Positions 33,673-43,740 of a stretch of 64,000 nt of DNA are shown here, one piece after another. The position numbers and the translations under genes were made by a program. This stretch comes from Theodoxus fluviatilis (Eukaryota; Mollusca; Gastropoda; Cycloneritida; Neritidae), in assembly GCA_034096865.1 (NCBI GenBank), contig JAWQFJ010001198.1:25001-89000 (forward strand), written 5' to 3'. Below the pieces are notes generated by a model that saw only the letters and a program-made list of their open reading frames with translations, was not told the origin of the DNA and searched no databases. Each line of letters begins with the position of its first letter. The first letter of the stretch is position 1.

Positions 33673-36539
33673 GCAAAACTGTTATTTTGAAACAGAAAGC
33701 TGGCTTCATTTTTTCACTGTCATGACAACTTTCTGACAAAACATAGCAACACAAAAGATCTCTGATCTGATTTATAGCACGACACTGTTTTCCTACAATC
33801 ACCATTGCCCAGCGAAAATCCCGTTAACAAGAGATATCATCGTTTGTTCAAAGACATCCGACCCTAGCCCTTCCTTTCCTGTCGTCAGCGACCTTCTCCA
33901 CAACAGGCGGCTGCCCTCGTCTCCATAGCTGTTATGAAGCGCTGCCCACGTGGGCCAGCTGAAGCCCTCCATGTGAGAATCAGCTAGCTCCAGGCCATTT
34001 CTACCTCGGGCTCATAACCCAGTTTTATTTCGGGCGTCTCCAACAAGGCATCATCAGCCGCTCTGGGCGGCTGACCCGCTGACACTGTTAGGAAAGTTCG
34101 GGAGGATAGCGGGTCGCGGTCTGTCTAGAGGCAAGCGAGCAAGAAGGCAGCCAGTGAGACCAAACCGTCTTGCCTTGCCGAGCTGTCTGACCCCAACTCT
34201 ATCGATCTCGCTCTTTCCTGTCTCCATTCCCGCTGTCTTCCGCCCACTCCTCCTCCCCGCAGACGTGTCGCATGGGCTAAAATTAATTATCTCTTCCAAA
34301 TATAACGCGCTGGCTAAAGATGGAAGCACCGCAGACGTCATCAGAGGATGGCGGACAGATGCAGAGCGGAGGGGGCGGGGTGGGGTGGGGATTGAGAGAG
34401 GGGAGGAACGGAAAAGGGGTCGAGGGGACAAGGTGGATGCAGGAGGAAATGAGTTGCTGGTGATCCGGTAGAGGAGGAAGAAGGAAAGATGAATGAAGAG
34501 CATGGAGGAAGAAGGGGAGGAGATAGGGAGGGAGGGAGGGAGGAGGAGGAGGAGGAGGAGGCGAAGGAGGACGAGGAGGAGGAGGAGGAGGAGGAGGAGG
34601 AGGAGGAGGAGGAGGAGGAGGAGGAGGAGGAAGAGGAGGAGGAGGAGGAGGGAAGGTAGGTAGGTGGGTAGGTAGGTAGGTAGATAGGCAGGCAGGCAGG
34701 CAGGCAAGTAGGTAGGTAGGTAGGAGGTAGGTAGATAGGAGAGAGAGATAGGGGGTAGGGGGATGGGGGTGAAGAAGACGAGAGAATGACAGGACAAGGT
34801 GGCGTGGATTGGCAGGGCAAGCAAGGCAGGTGTGAAGGGGAAGGGAAAGTCACACACGAAAGGGAAAATGAGAGAAGAAGGGGGTTAAAATGAGGTGCTA
34901 TAGATGGGCGTGGGAAGGAAGGGTGCACGGGGGCACATAAGTCATGGGTGGGGCACTATAAATGCATGGAGGTGGAAGGCAAGGGGTGGGTCAAGGAGCG
35001 TGCATAAACTCATAGAAGGCAAGGAGTGGGACAAAGAGGGTGCATGGAGTCATGGAGACAAGGGATGGAGCAGAGGACGTATGGGAGCATGGAGTCCAAG
35101 GGGAAGGACACAGATGATGCATGGAGGCATAGAAGACAAGGAGTGGGACGTAGGAGCATGGAAGGCAAGGGGTGGGACAAAGAAAAAGCATAGGAGCATG
35201 GAAGACAAGTGGTGGGTCAAAGAAAATGAATGGGAGCATGGAGATAAAGGCAAAACAGAGAGGTTACATGGAAGCATGAAAGGCAAGGAATGGGACAAAT
35301 AAACGACACATGAGCATGGTAGGCGAGAGGTGAGACACAAATGGTGCATGGGAGCATGAAAAGCAATGGGTGGGACGTACAGGATGCATGGGAGCATGAA
35401 AAGCAATGGGTGGGACGTACACGATATATGGGAGCATGAAAAGCAACGAGTGGGACATACACGATATATGGGTGCATGAAAAGCAATGGGTGGGACGAAC
35501 AGGATGCATGGGGGCATGAAAAGCAATGGGTGGGACGTACAGGATGCATGGGAGCATGAAAAGCAATGGGTGGGACGTACAGGATGCATGGGAGCATGAA
35601 AAGCAATGGGTGGGACGTACAGGATGCATGGGAGCATGGAAGGCAACGAGAAGAAACGAGCAGGCGCAGAGGGAAAAAGACAGCAGGAGCTGCGCAGAAA
35701 AGAAAGAGGAAAGAAGTCAAACAGGAGGAGCTAGGGCTCTTCAGGGCGAGGGGACTCAAGGGGTACAGAAAGCACAGGGGTCACGCAGTAGCTCCGGAAT
35801 GGACACAGAAGGCGGGGAAGAAACCAAAGGGGAAGGGGAAGAAGGGGAAGGATAGTGCTGAGTGAAAGTAATTTATGTCCAAAGCAATCATTCTATTCTT
35901 CCCACAATGCATGCCTCCCTTCTCTGGCTGACTAGCAGCGGTCAATGGAACTGCGGCAAGAGTGTACAGCCAAGCAGTCATCTTCTGCCCACGCGTTCAT
36001 TGGCTGCCCGAAAAAGCCTCGTCCATTTTCGTCTCCTGCGTCCGGAATGAGAGCGGCTGAGGTTTTGGATGGCAGACGTGGGAGAAAGTGGGACAGAGCT
36101 TGGCGCCACCTGACACAGCGGAGGTCAGTCCCATGCCTGCCCGGACTACACCCAATCGGGGAATTGGGGTGGTGGGTATTTCGGACCCAGCCGCCGACCT
36201 TCAGTACGGAGACGATTTTGACAGTGTTCTATTCCCGTCCTTTACCAATGGAGGGATTTGTCTCCCAAAGCAGCTTGGCTCTCACAATGATAGGGTCTTG
36301 TCCCTTCTCCACACAGGAATTCCAGCAGCTCCAGGGTTAAGAAGTTCTCTTCAGTCAGACTCACCCAGAAATAGTCTTGCAGCCAGGCATCAGGCTGGCG
36401 CGACAGGTCCGGAAGCTGCTGGAGAATCTCACCTTATAGCAATCCTCTGGTACAAAAAAGGATTTTAAACAATGCGGACGGAGGAAAACTCATATAAGTG
36501 TCTAATCAAGCACTATTTGTTGCACACGGTGTGTGTGTT

Positions 36540-36611
<72 letters not shown>

Positions 36612-37355
36612 GAATTATGAGTCAATTTCTGTTAACAATTCTCACCAAGCATAGATGCTTCCATCAATTTTTTTTCTCTCTCCTTTTTTCTGGCACTGGA
36701 GTCATTTTGTTATTGCAGTATCACGCTAGTTTATCACAGCGTATCGTCACATCTCCTCGTTCAACCCAACACTGTGCTTTCCAATCATAAGGCTGGCTGA
36801 CGCCCACTCAAAGTGGACGACGACGCAGGAAATGACGTTGTAGCACTCCTGGGTCGTGTGTCAAGGAATGATGACGACATTAACAGCAATTTCATCTCTA
36901 TTGACTTGACTATCATCACTGAGGATGCTGCTATTTGCTACAAGAAAAGCTGAATATGATGATGAGAAAGAGAAAGGCGAGACACACGCACATCGAACAT
37001 GCACGCAAACATGCAGGAAAGCACATTCAAGCTCACACACACGCACACACATACACACGCTCACAAGGATAAGCAGGCAGGCGGGCAGGCAGGCAGACAG
37101 GCAGGCAGAAAGGCACACGGACGGACGGACGGACGGACACACTGACTGACAGATACTGAAAACGTATCTGTACAACGCATTTCTTCCCACAAATAAAATC
37201 AATGCACTGTCCAGGCCGTCCCTTCGTAAGCCAGGGATGCCCTGCTCTGTGCTGCTCTGCTCGCTCTACATATAAGAATACTCCTGCCCTGCCCTTCCTT
37301 GCTCTATCTCACACAGCCCAGCTCTACAGCGCTCTGCCCTGCCCTTGGCAAGACG

Positions 37356-37386
<31 letters not shown>

Positions 37387-40300
37387 AACTGCCAGAAGCC
37401 TCACCTGCACCTGTGCTTCGCCCACGGAGAAGCCCAGGATGGCTGTAGAGCGCTCAAGGTTCCTCTGGATGCTGACTACGCGGCTCGAGTCCACCTTGAG
37501 GTCCGTGCTGATCTGGGCGCTCTGGACGAAGTCATCCGTCTGGAGGTCCTCCACGCGCTTCAGCGTGCCGTTGGCCAGTTGGATGATGGAGCCTTTCATG
37601 AAGTGCGGTGGGTAGAACAACTCAGAGGCGGGCGGACCCGAGGAGGACGAAGAGGCGGGCTCCGAAGGGGAGGGGTGTCCGTAGTACGCCTCGGGGGAAT
37701 GGCCGGGGGCGGAGGGTGAGGAGGCCGAGGTGTAGGAAGTAGAGGACGAGTGTGCAGGAGGGGGTCCAGGGCCCGCCACGAGGGGGTGGTGGCCGGAAGA
37801 CATGGGGGACGACGAGGAGACAGGTGCGAAGAGTGGGGGCTGGCCGTGGTTGCCCAAGGCCTTGCCGCCGCTGGAGGAGAGCTTGGGACGTTTGGGGAGG
37901 GGGGCGTCCTCCAGCCCCTCCGGGTAGCCCATCTTGGCGCCCCCCTCGCCTGGGCCCTCCTCGTGTGGACGCGTCAAGATGCGGTGCTTCAGGCTGCCTT
38001 CCTTCCCGCTGGGCACCTTGTAGCCCGTGAACAGCTCGCTCTTGGGCGACTCCCGCGCGTGCCCCACCGAGCCCTTGGTGATGGAGCCGCTGCCCGAGAG
38101 AGGGGACAGTTGGGGCTTGTCCTCGCGGTAGGACCCTGTTGAACCCTGGCGAAGCGGGTGTGCCCGGGAGTCGTTCTCGCGTGGTTCAGTTTTTGGAGAT
38201 TTTTGGTCTGGAAGGTGACCCTCCCCTAGATGGGGCGAACCCCGCTGATGGGTTGCAGATGAGGGTCCAGGGGAGGAGGCTGCCGAATGGGACCGGTGCG
38301 AAGACAGTGCGGGGTACTGTGACATTGGGCCAGGGGGCAGAAAATGCCCTCCGCGAGTGACCTGACCCTGCTGGCCGTGCTGCACATGGCTACCCATGCT
38401 GGCCAGCACAGCCGAGTAGGACTCTATGTGAGGGAAGTGTGACGAGGGACTAAAGCTTGCGGGATAGGGGTGGTAGAAGGAAGTGTAGGGCGACAGCGAC
38501 GCCAGGGGAGAAGGTTGGCCATGTGTGCTGTACAGGGTCGAGTAGGGGGGTTGACTCCCGGGGTACTGAGCGCCCGAGGCCAGAAGGCGCTGTGCAGGGT
38601 CGCCGCTCGCAGTCACTGCGGGCCGGAAGATAGCGCCCATGGGCGCTGTAGTGGAGGAGCCGGCAGAGAGCATGGCGTGGCTGTCGTGTCCTGATAGAGA
38701 GAAGCATTTGCACTGGATGGATCCTTGAACAGGGAAGGTGATGAAAGTGTTGGACCTTTACGGCCTATCAGCCTTTTCAATATAAAAGGAGCTCATGTGA
38801 CAGAAACATTTCATTATGTGAACTTGGTTTGACATCAACTTATGAAATACCTCAACAAAATCGTGCATTGCAAAACTGGAATCCTGATTTCGTAATACCG
38901 TTTCTGTAGGGGACGTAGAAATATGCGTCCAATTTGGATATGATATGCTTGGTTCAATAAAGATCTATAACTAATGAGCTTGCCATTCAAATATTCAAAT
39001 CATCTGTGTGGTGTCGAATTCAAGCCCAAAGAAAATAAGTTATACACCAGGTTTCTCCCCCTAGGAAGGCTTTGGACCACTTCACACCACCTGAGAACAG
39101 ATTTACATCATCTTACCCACCTGAAAATAAACTACACATGGCCATACAAAAGAAGTAGGGAGACTCTTGTCCAACTTCAGGAATTTATTGCAGAGCTTTC
39201 GTCAGTGCAGTGAAAGGCTATGTGCGATCGTGTAAATATATTTCAAGATACACATGGCCATGTCACCTGAGAGTGCATGAGCCCTACAGATGAAGACAGC
39301 CGCAGAGGAGTCACACACCTTGGGTCTGGGAGGAACGGCTGCCACTGAGCATGCCCTCGGGGGGGCGCGCTGCTGAGGAGGGACTCTGGCTCACCGCGGC
39401 CTCGGCCAGCCAAGCGAGGTTGTCAGCAGTGGTAGAGGGCAGGCCGGTCATGCGATGGCGATCCGAGCCATTGGCGCTCATCCGTTGAGAGGACGTGGCT
39501 GCCTGACCATCCTCCACCTGCACCAGCAGTCCATCGGCCTTCTTCACGACAGGCCTGTCCCGCTCTGTCACCAGGTGCACGACCGTGGGCCCCGAAGTGC
39601 TGGTGACGGCGAGGGTTGGGAGGGTGGCTGCGCTGTGGAAGTTGTTGGTCAGAACCTGCAGAAAACAGGAAAAGCCGTCAGCGACACCGTCACTAATACA
39701 GACCCGCAGCCCGCAGGCCCCCTTCTCACGGTGTAACCACATGGCCAACACTGAGCAATCAGCAGCGTGTTTCAGGTTACGTGGTGACATCCATCTATTT
39801 GAGCTTTCTCTTTTTATTAGGCACAGCCCAGCTACAGATCAGCACCAAAAATAAACAATGAGCGTAACTTCCCAAGCTAGAGGAGAAAAAACGCTGTAGT
39901 CTCACTCACATAATTGTCCAGTCGCATGACATTGTGTTTAACTCTAGAACACTTTCCGATATCGTCGCAAAGAATTTCTCCTATCCAAACTCGTTTCCCT
40001 CCGACCAAAGAGGCAGATCCAGCACTGTAGAGGGGGGTGGGGATGGAGAGCGCATCAGCTTCTCAGATTCAGGACGTGTACATGGCTGGAGGCAGATAAA
40101 TAGGGTCGAGACCTCTATCATTTCGTACTGCTTTTTCACGCTTCCAGTTATGCTCAACATTACCGTTACAGAAATAACATCGCTCTATCAGTTTTGTGTG
40201 GGAACATGCCTTTTTCCTGTTGGTCATCACTGCTAAAAGTAATAGTCAAGTGCCTCACGCCAGAAACATCTCCTGGATGTTTGGAATACCCGCCCAACAG

Positions 40301-42128
40301 CCAAGAACAGCAGCAACAGCTTTACAAGTTATTCTAAGGTTTTGATCATCATTCGATTATCTCAGCGTGACAAACTCTCGCCCATCACACGCCCAGGACT
40401 CCATGAGAAAAACAGCGCACAGCTGTGAAAAACGTGCCAACTGTTTGCTAAGAGCATTACGCACACAGACGCAGACACAGTAACGTCCAAGGGGGAAAAA
40501 AACCCACAAAAACAGTCGATCTTCAATCAAGAGCGTCGAGAGAAAAAAATCTGACTTGAGCTTGTTGAGTATTTCGCTGTAAAAATCATGACACTGAAGG
40601 AACAAACAACTGCAACTGTAAAAAGCAGCAGCAAAAAAACAAAAGCAAGAAACAGTGGCTGCAACAATGAATACGGTAGTTTTGTAAAAGCAGCAGTTAA
40701 GAGCAGCAAAAGGACAATAAGAAGAAGTGGCAACAACAACTGACAACAGCAGAAATCAGCAGCGTCAACAATTTCCACAACTACTTTCTTCATTCAGTGA
40801 TCCATATGAAAAGCGATAGCGAACAGAAAAAAACCCCCACACAAAAACATCCGCTATCAACTAGACAGTAGCAACAGCACATCAGTAAACGCCAGATTAA
40901 CGCATGGGCCAGAGATATAACCAACAACCACCAATTATCAAAAGCAAAAACATACAGTAGCAACAGTTGAAACGGCTATAACAACAGGTGTTTGAAGCAG
41001 CAAAATTAAAAACATCAGCATCAAATATGTACAGCAACAAACAGCAGCAAGAACAGCAGCAACAAATAACCACAGCAACAGATATCAACAGCAACCAACC
41101 GTCATCAACAAACTTCGATGATTAAAAAAATTAAAATAAAAAAGGCGGCAAAGAGCGGCCAACACAGACAAAACAACTACTAACAACTTGAGTAACTTAA
41201 CGCCACAAACCTTATCACGAATTTTTTTAAAGACTACACCAGACAGGAGCAGCAACGCTCACCACCACAACAGCTACAGCAAAAACAAGAGTTTCTAGAG
41301 CAGCAACGCTCACCACCACAACAGCTACAGCAAAAACAAGAGTTTCTAGAGCAGCAACGCTCACCACCACAACAGCTACAGCAAAAGCAAGAGTTTCTAG
41401 AGCAGCAACGCTCACCACCACAACAGCTACAGCAAAAACAAGAGTTTCTAGAGCAGCAACGCACACCAACACAACAGCTACAGCAAAAACAAGAGTTTCT
41501 AGAGCAGCAACGCACACCACCACAACAGCTACAGCAAAAGCAAGAGTTTCTAGAGCAGCAACGCTCACCACCACAGCAGCTACAGCAAAAACAAGAGCTT
41601 CTAGAGCAGCAACGCTCGCCACCACAGCAGCTACAGCAAAAACAAGAGTTTCTAGAGCAGCAACGCTCACCACCACAGCAGCTACAGCAAAAACAAGAGT
41701 TTCTAGAGCAGCAACGCTCACCACCACAGCAGCTACAGCAAAAACAAGAGTTTCTAGAGCAGCAACGCTCACCACCACAACAGCTACAGCAAAAACAAGA
41801 GTTTCTAGAGCAGCAACGCTCACCACCACAGCAGCTACACCAAAAACAAGAGTTTCTAGAGCAGCAACGCTCACCACCACAACAGCTACAGCAACAGCAA
41901 GAGTTTCTAGAGCAGAACGCTCACCACCACAACAGCTACAGCAAAAACAAGAGTTTCTAGAGCAGCAACAACGGCAAGACGCAGACCACACCTTGAGCTG
42001 GTCGTTGCCGATGATGAGGGCGTACTGCAGGCCGGGCTTGGGGGAGGGGGAGACCTCAGCTTTCTGCCAGCCCAGCTCCGAGGTGGTAGGGGCCGAGGAG
42101 ATGGCACACAACAGGGGCAGCCCATCGC
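30336..42128 (-). CDS. ATXN1: Ataxin-1 homologue, four exons, 5' end missing
   Basis: Exons in gene order: 42128-41992, 39655-39319, 38690-37405 and 30896-30336, with a TAA stop. All junctions are GT-AG and the phases fit, giving about 772 residues against 815 in the human protein. Order: a short conserved block (GLQYALIIGNDQLK | VLTNNF), a long Ser/Pro/His-rich region with HIESYSAVLASMGSHV, the AXH domain (starts GSIIQLANGTLKRVEDL, ends near LNVGDLCISLTHKD) split by the last intron, then RKRRWSAP and a short Q5 run. In known ataxin-1 proteins AXH mediates dimerisation and binding to the repressor Capicua, and the RKRRWSAP site is a nuclear-localisation, UHM-ligand and 14-3-3 site. It acts as a nuclear co-repressor. 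There is no long N-terminal polyglutamine in the visible part. The start codon was not found. Confidence 0.9.
31069..31136. repeat. (TG)n tract abutting a LINE 5' end
   Basis: Interrupted TG repeats ending GTGCATATATC directly before the LINE 5' region. Confidence 0.9.
31140..33296 (+). mobile_element. LINE with 5' UTR, endonuclease and start of reverse transcriptase
   Basis: A GC-richer 5' leader (31140-31740) precedes RLASWNVRTMCTG (from about 31744). The endonuclease motifs TLQETRL and LLGDFNARVG follow, then a frameshift to ADCDSNHTLIC (about 32460). The reverse transcriptase N-terminus is in broken frames: TELMARWVEHYTELYSHDTS and LQTGKAPGSDNIPPE (about 33200). It stops before the catalytic motifs. 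Judged by recall of complete copies elsewhere, it may be the 5' half of the same family as 4267-5044. It lies antisense within the last ataxin-1 intron. Confidence 0.87.
33305..33590 (+). other. AT-rich tail-like sequence with AATAAA and (AATC)n
   Basis: Ends CATCAATAAAGACAATC (33532-33548) and TATCAATCAATC, then C and CT tracts. Resembles the 3' end of a retroelement, family unknown. Confidence 0.45.
33576..33670. repeat. C run and (TC)n microsatellite
   Basis: About 15 C followed by about 76 bp of TC. Confidence 0.97.
33671..34500. other. Unique intronic sequence, no gene seen
   Basis: Moderately GC-rich, inside the last ataxin-1 intron; no supported frame. Confidence 0.5.
34510..34760. 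repeat. (GGA)n followed by (GGTA)n/(GGCA)n
   Basis: Pure purine GGA block (about 34522-34656), then GGTA and GGCA tetramers. Confidence 0.95.
34900..35645. repeat. 40-bp minisatellite with divergence gradient
   Basis: Units with GGGAGCATGAAAAGCAATGG and GTGGGACGTACAGGATGCAT. The right-hand copies (35350-35640) are nearly identical; the left-hand ones are diverged and of variable length. Confidence 0.93.
35646..36528. other. Unique intronic sequence, no supported gene
   Basis: Overlapping plus-strand frames of 126 and 131 codons (35945-36468) show no domain or splice logic and lie antisense inside an ataxin-1 intron. Confidence 0.4.
36529..36608. repeat. (TG)n microsatellite
   Basis: About 70 bp, nearly pure. 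Confidence 0.96.
36609..37355. other. Intronic sequence with (GGCA)n and (GGAC)n runs
   Basis: Short tetramer tracts at about 37075-37138; otherwise unique and non-coding. Confidence 0.6.
37356..37385 (-). repeat. 30-nt C tract (G tract in the ataxin-1 transcript)
   Basis: On the transcript strand a run of about 30 G starts 19 nt after the donor at 37404. Confidence 0.95.
37405..38690 (-). CDS. ATXN1: Ataxin-1 large exon: Ser/Pro-rich region and AXH first half
   Basis: Acceptor TTCTCTCTATCAG and donor CAG|GTGAGG. 1286 nt; the first two bases complete a Gly codon. Includes HDSHAMLSAGSS, ASFSPSSHFPHIESYSAVLA, a long Ser/Pro/Gly-rich stretch, and from 37593 GSIIQLANGTLKRVEDLQTD through VGEAQVQ. 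Confidence 0.92.
38691..39318 (-). other. Ataxin-1 intron, unique
   Basis: No gene or repeat of note inside. Confidence 0.7.
39319..39655 (-). CDS. ATXN1: Ataxin-1 exon
   Basis: Acceptor TTTTCTGCAG and donor CAAG|GTGTGT. 337 nt, phase 0 to phase 1. Reads VLTNNFHSAATLPTLAVTST through SQTQ. Confidence 0.87.
39656..41195 (-). other. Ataxin-1 intron, CAA/CAG-rich on the + strand
   Basis: From about 40600 the + strand is dense in AGCAACAAC and CAGCAGC without regular period. No gene seen. Confidence 0.6.
41236..41975. repeat. 51-bp minisatellite, about 14 units, next to an ataxin-1 donor
   Basis: Units AGCAGCAACGCTCACCACCA plus CAACAGCTACAGCAAAAACA plus AGAGTTTCTAG. The + strand encodes QQLQQKQEFLEQQRSPP per unit, with no ATG; open from 41196 to a 1-nt deletion near 41914. 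The minus strand is also open, running on from the exon. The array ends within 20 nt of the donor at 41991. Confidence 0.95.
41992..42128 (-). CDS. ATXN1: Ataxin-1 exon, most 5' one seen
   Basis: Acceptor CGTGTGTTGCAG and donor CTCAAG|GTGTGG. Two bases complete a codon from an unseen exon; then DGLPLLCAISSAPTTSELGW through GLQYALIIGNDQLK. The frame has no ATG, so at least one more 5' exon exists. Confidence 0.85.
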
Positions 42129-42910
42129 CTGCAACACACGGATGGATGGTTAGAAGGTGTTTTAAGGCCTATCAGCCTGTGTAGGCTATGTAAGACCATT
42201 ATCACTAGAACAGTTTAGAGTAAACACAAATCAAGTCACGGTGTCCCTAGTTATTCGCTTCTTGTGAATCGCGTAGGGAGACGCGGTGGGTCAATTCTTA
42301 CTCCGAGCCCACAGGGGAATGCAACATCCAGAGCAACCCAAGGACTGCGTTGCTCTGTAATTCAGTGTCCTGCCACCTTGGTCAAAACACCGCACAGCCA
42401 CTTGGCAGCAAGCGCTGCACTGCCGTTATGATCCTACCGTGATCAGGGATGGCGTGTGTTTGCTAGCTCATGTATCATGCGTATGAGGTCTACGTGTGCT
42501 GATGCTTTGAGACAACGTTACTTTTACATTTGAAAGCTTTTGCTAGCTTCTCTCAAGGAAAGTGGTGGTGCACTGGACACATGGAATGTAATCGTCAGGA
42601 CAGAGGCGCCATACTGCACCATTTACGGCCAAACAAAATCACTACTACACAGACAATATATACACCCCACCCCACCCCCATCACACTACTACCCCCCCCC
42701 CCCCTCCCACACACACACAACACACACATGCACACACTAGAAACACACAAACATACGCACGCACACACCACACACATTTCACCCCCCAAAGACAAGACAG
42801 AGAGGACGAGGCAGAGTGGAAAAGGCAGAGTGGAAAAGGCAGAGTGGACAAGCAGTTCATGTACTCTCCTCAGCATCGCCGACCTTTTGCCCGCTTGCTT
42901 AATAAATCAG
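42129..42910. other. Ataxin-1 upstream intron or 5' region, no exon found
   Basis: Unique sequence, then CA- and C-rich stretches (42661-42790) and a triplicated GGCAGAGTGGAAAA motif at about 42811-42848. Confidence 0.5.
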
Positions 42911-42955
42911 AGAGAGAGAGAGAGAGAGAGAGAAGATAGAGCCATCAAGTATGAG

Positions 42956-43000
<45 letters not shown>

Positions 43001-43010
43001 TCGAACTCTT
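42911..43010. repeat. (GA)n microsatellite, two blocks
   Basis: Blocks at about 42909-42934 and 42960-42998. Confidence 0.95.
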
Positions 43011-43011
43011 T

Positions 43012-43334
43012 TATTTAGGCCAGTAGCCCGTAACGTGACAAGAAACAAAAAACCTAGCGAACCGAGTTATTAGATCATTTGATGGACAATCTAAGATCAA
43101 CCCGAGGCAGTGTGTTCCTACTCTTAAGTTCCTTTTCTCTTAGAGTTAACGCATGATGTATGAACATTGCTACGTCTCTTGTTAAACTTTGATCCGATCG
43201 CTCAATCAAATACATACATGTACATCCCGTTTGGATGTGACTCTTCAAATGCCGTTTTATATATATTTTCCTAAGGTCATCATAAACAGAGCAAAATAAG
43301 AGGACATGTTCTTCATTTTCATCAACTGCACAAT

Positions 43335-43336
<2 letters not shown>
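43012..43336 (-). mobile_element. LINE 3' end (C-terminus, 3' UTR, AATAAA)
   Basis: Reads DENEEHVLLFCSVYDDLRKI and LIERSDQSLTRDVAMFIHHA, then a stop near 43075-43077. Comparable in pattern to ENENHLMM...CSAYSELRDKYIKEFLH of the 53559 element. AATAAA follows at 43017-43012, then a CT tract (read on the minus strand). Confidence 0.75.
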
Positions 43337-43381
<45 letters not shown>

Positions 43382-43396
43382 AAGCGCGCGCGCGCG

Positions 43397-43435
<39 letters not shown>

Positions 43436-43437
43436 AG
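43337..43437. repeat. (GA)n, (GC)n, (CA)n compound
   Basis: GA to about 43380, CGCGCGCGCG near 43385-43395, CA to 43431. The alternating GC/CA part has Z-DNA potential. Confidence 0.95.
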
Positions 43438-43650
43438 AACTGACAGTCCACACATCAGGCCAGAAAAAAAGAGTGAGTGTGAGATGAGGGTCTCTGATTG
43501 CCCAAGAGGAGTGTGACAATGCTCTCGCCCTATCTCTTGCTGTAGCAAACTAGTAGACGATCCTAACCACGGACAGGCCTAGGATCTCCTCCGAAATTTG
43601 CATTAACAGCTTGATTTCATATACAAAATATGTTTGTATCTTTCGTTCGC
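43438..43650. repeat. About 213-bp direct repeat, copy 1
   Basis: AACTGACAGTCCACACATCA through TTTGTATCTTTCGTTCGC; recurs at 45654-45868 with few differences, about 2.2 kb apart. Confidence 0.95.
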
Positions 43651-43662
43651 AGACTTGTTCAT

Positions 43663-43663
43663 T

Positions 43664-43737
<74 letters not shown>
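43663..43737. repeat. (CT)n microsatellite
   Basis: About 74 bp, pure. Confidence 0.97.

Positions 43738-43740
<3 letters not shown>

Noticed and set aside
36088..36468. 126-codon + frame antisense to ataxin-1
   Set aside because: Overlaps another equally long frame and has no domain.
37324..37404. Continuation of the ataxin-1 frame into a polyglycine run
   Set aside because: A clear GTGAGG donor ends the exon at 37405; the Gly run is the intronic G tract.
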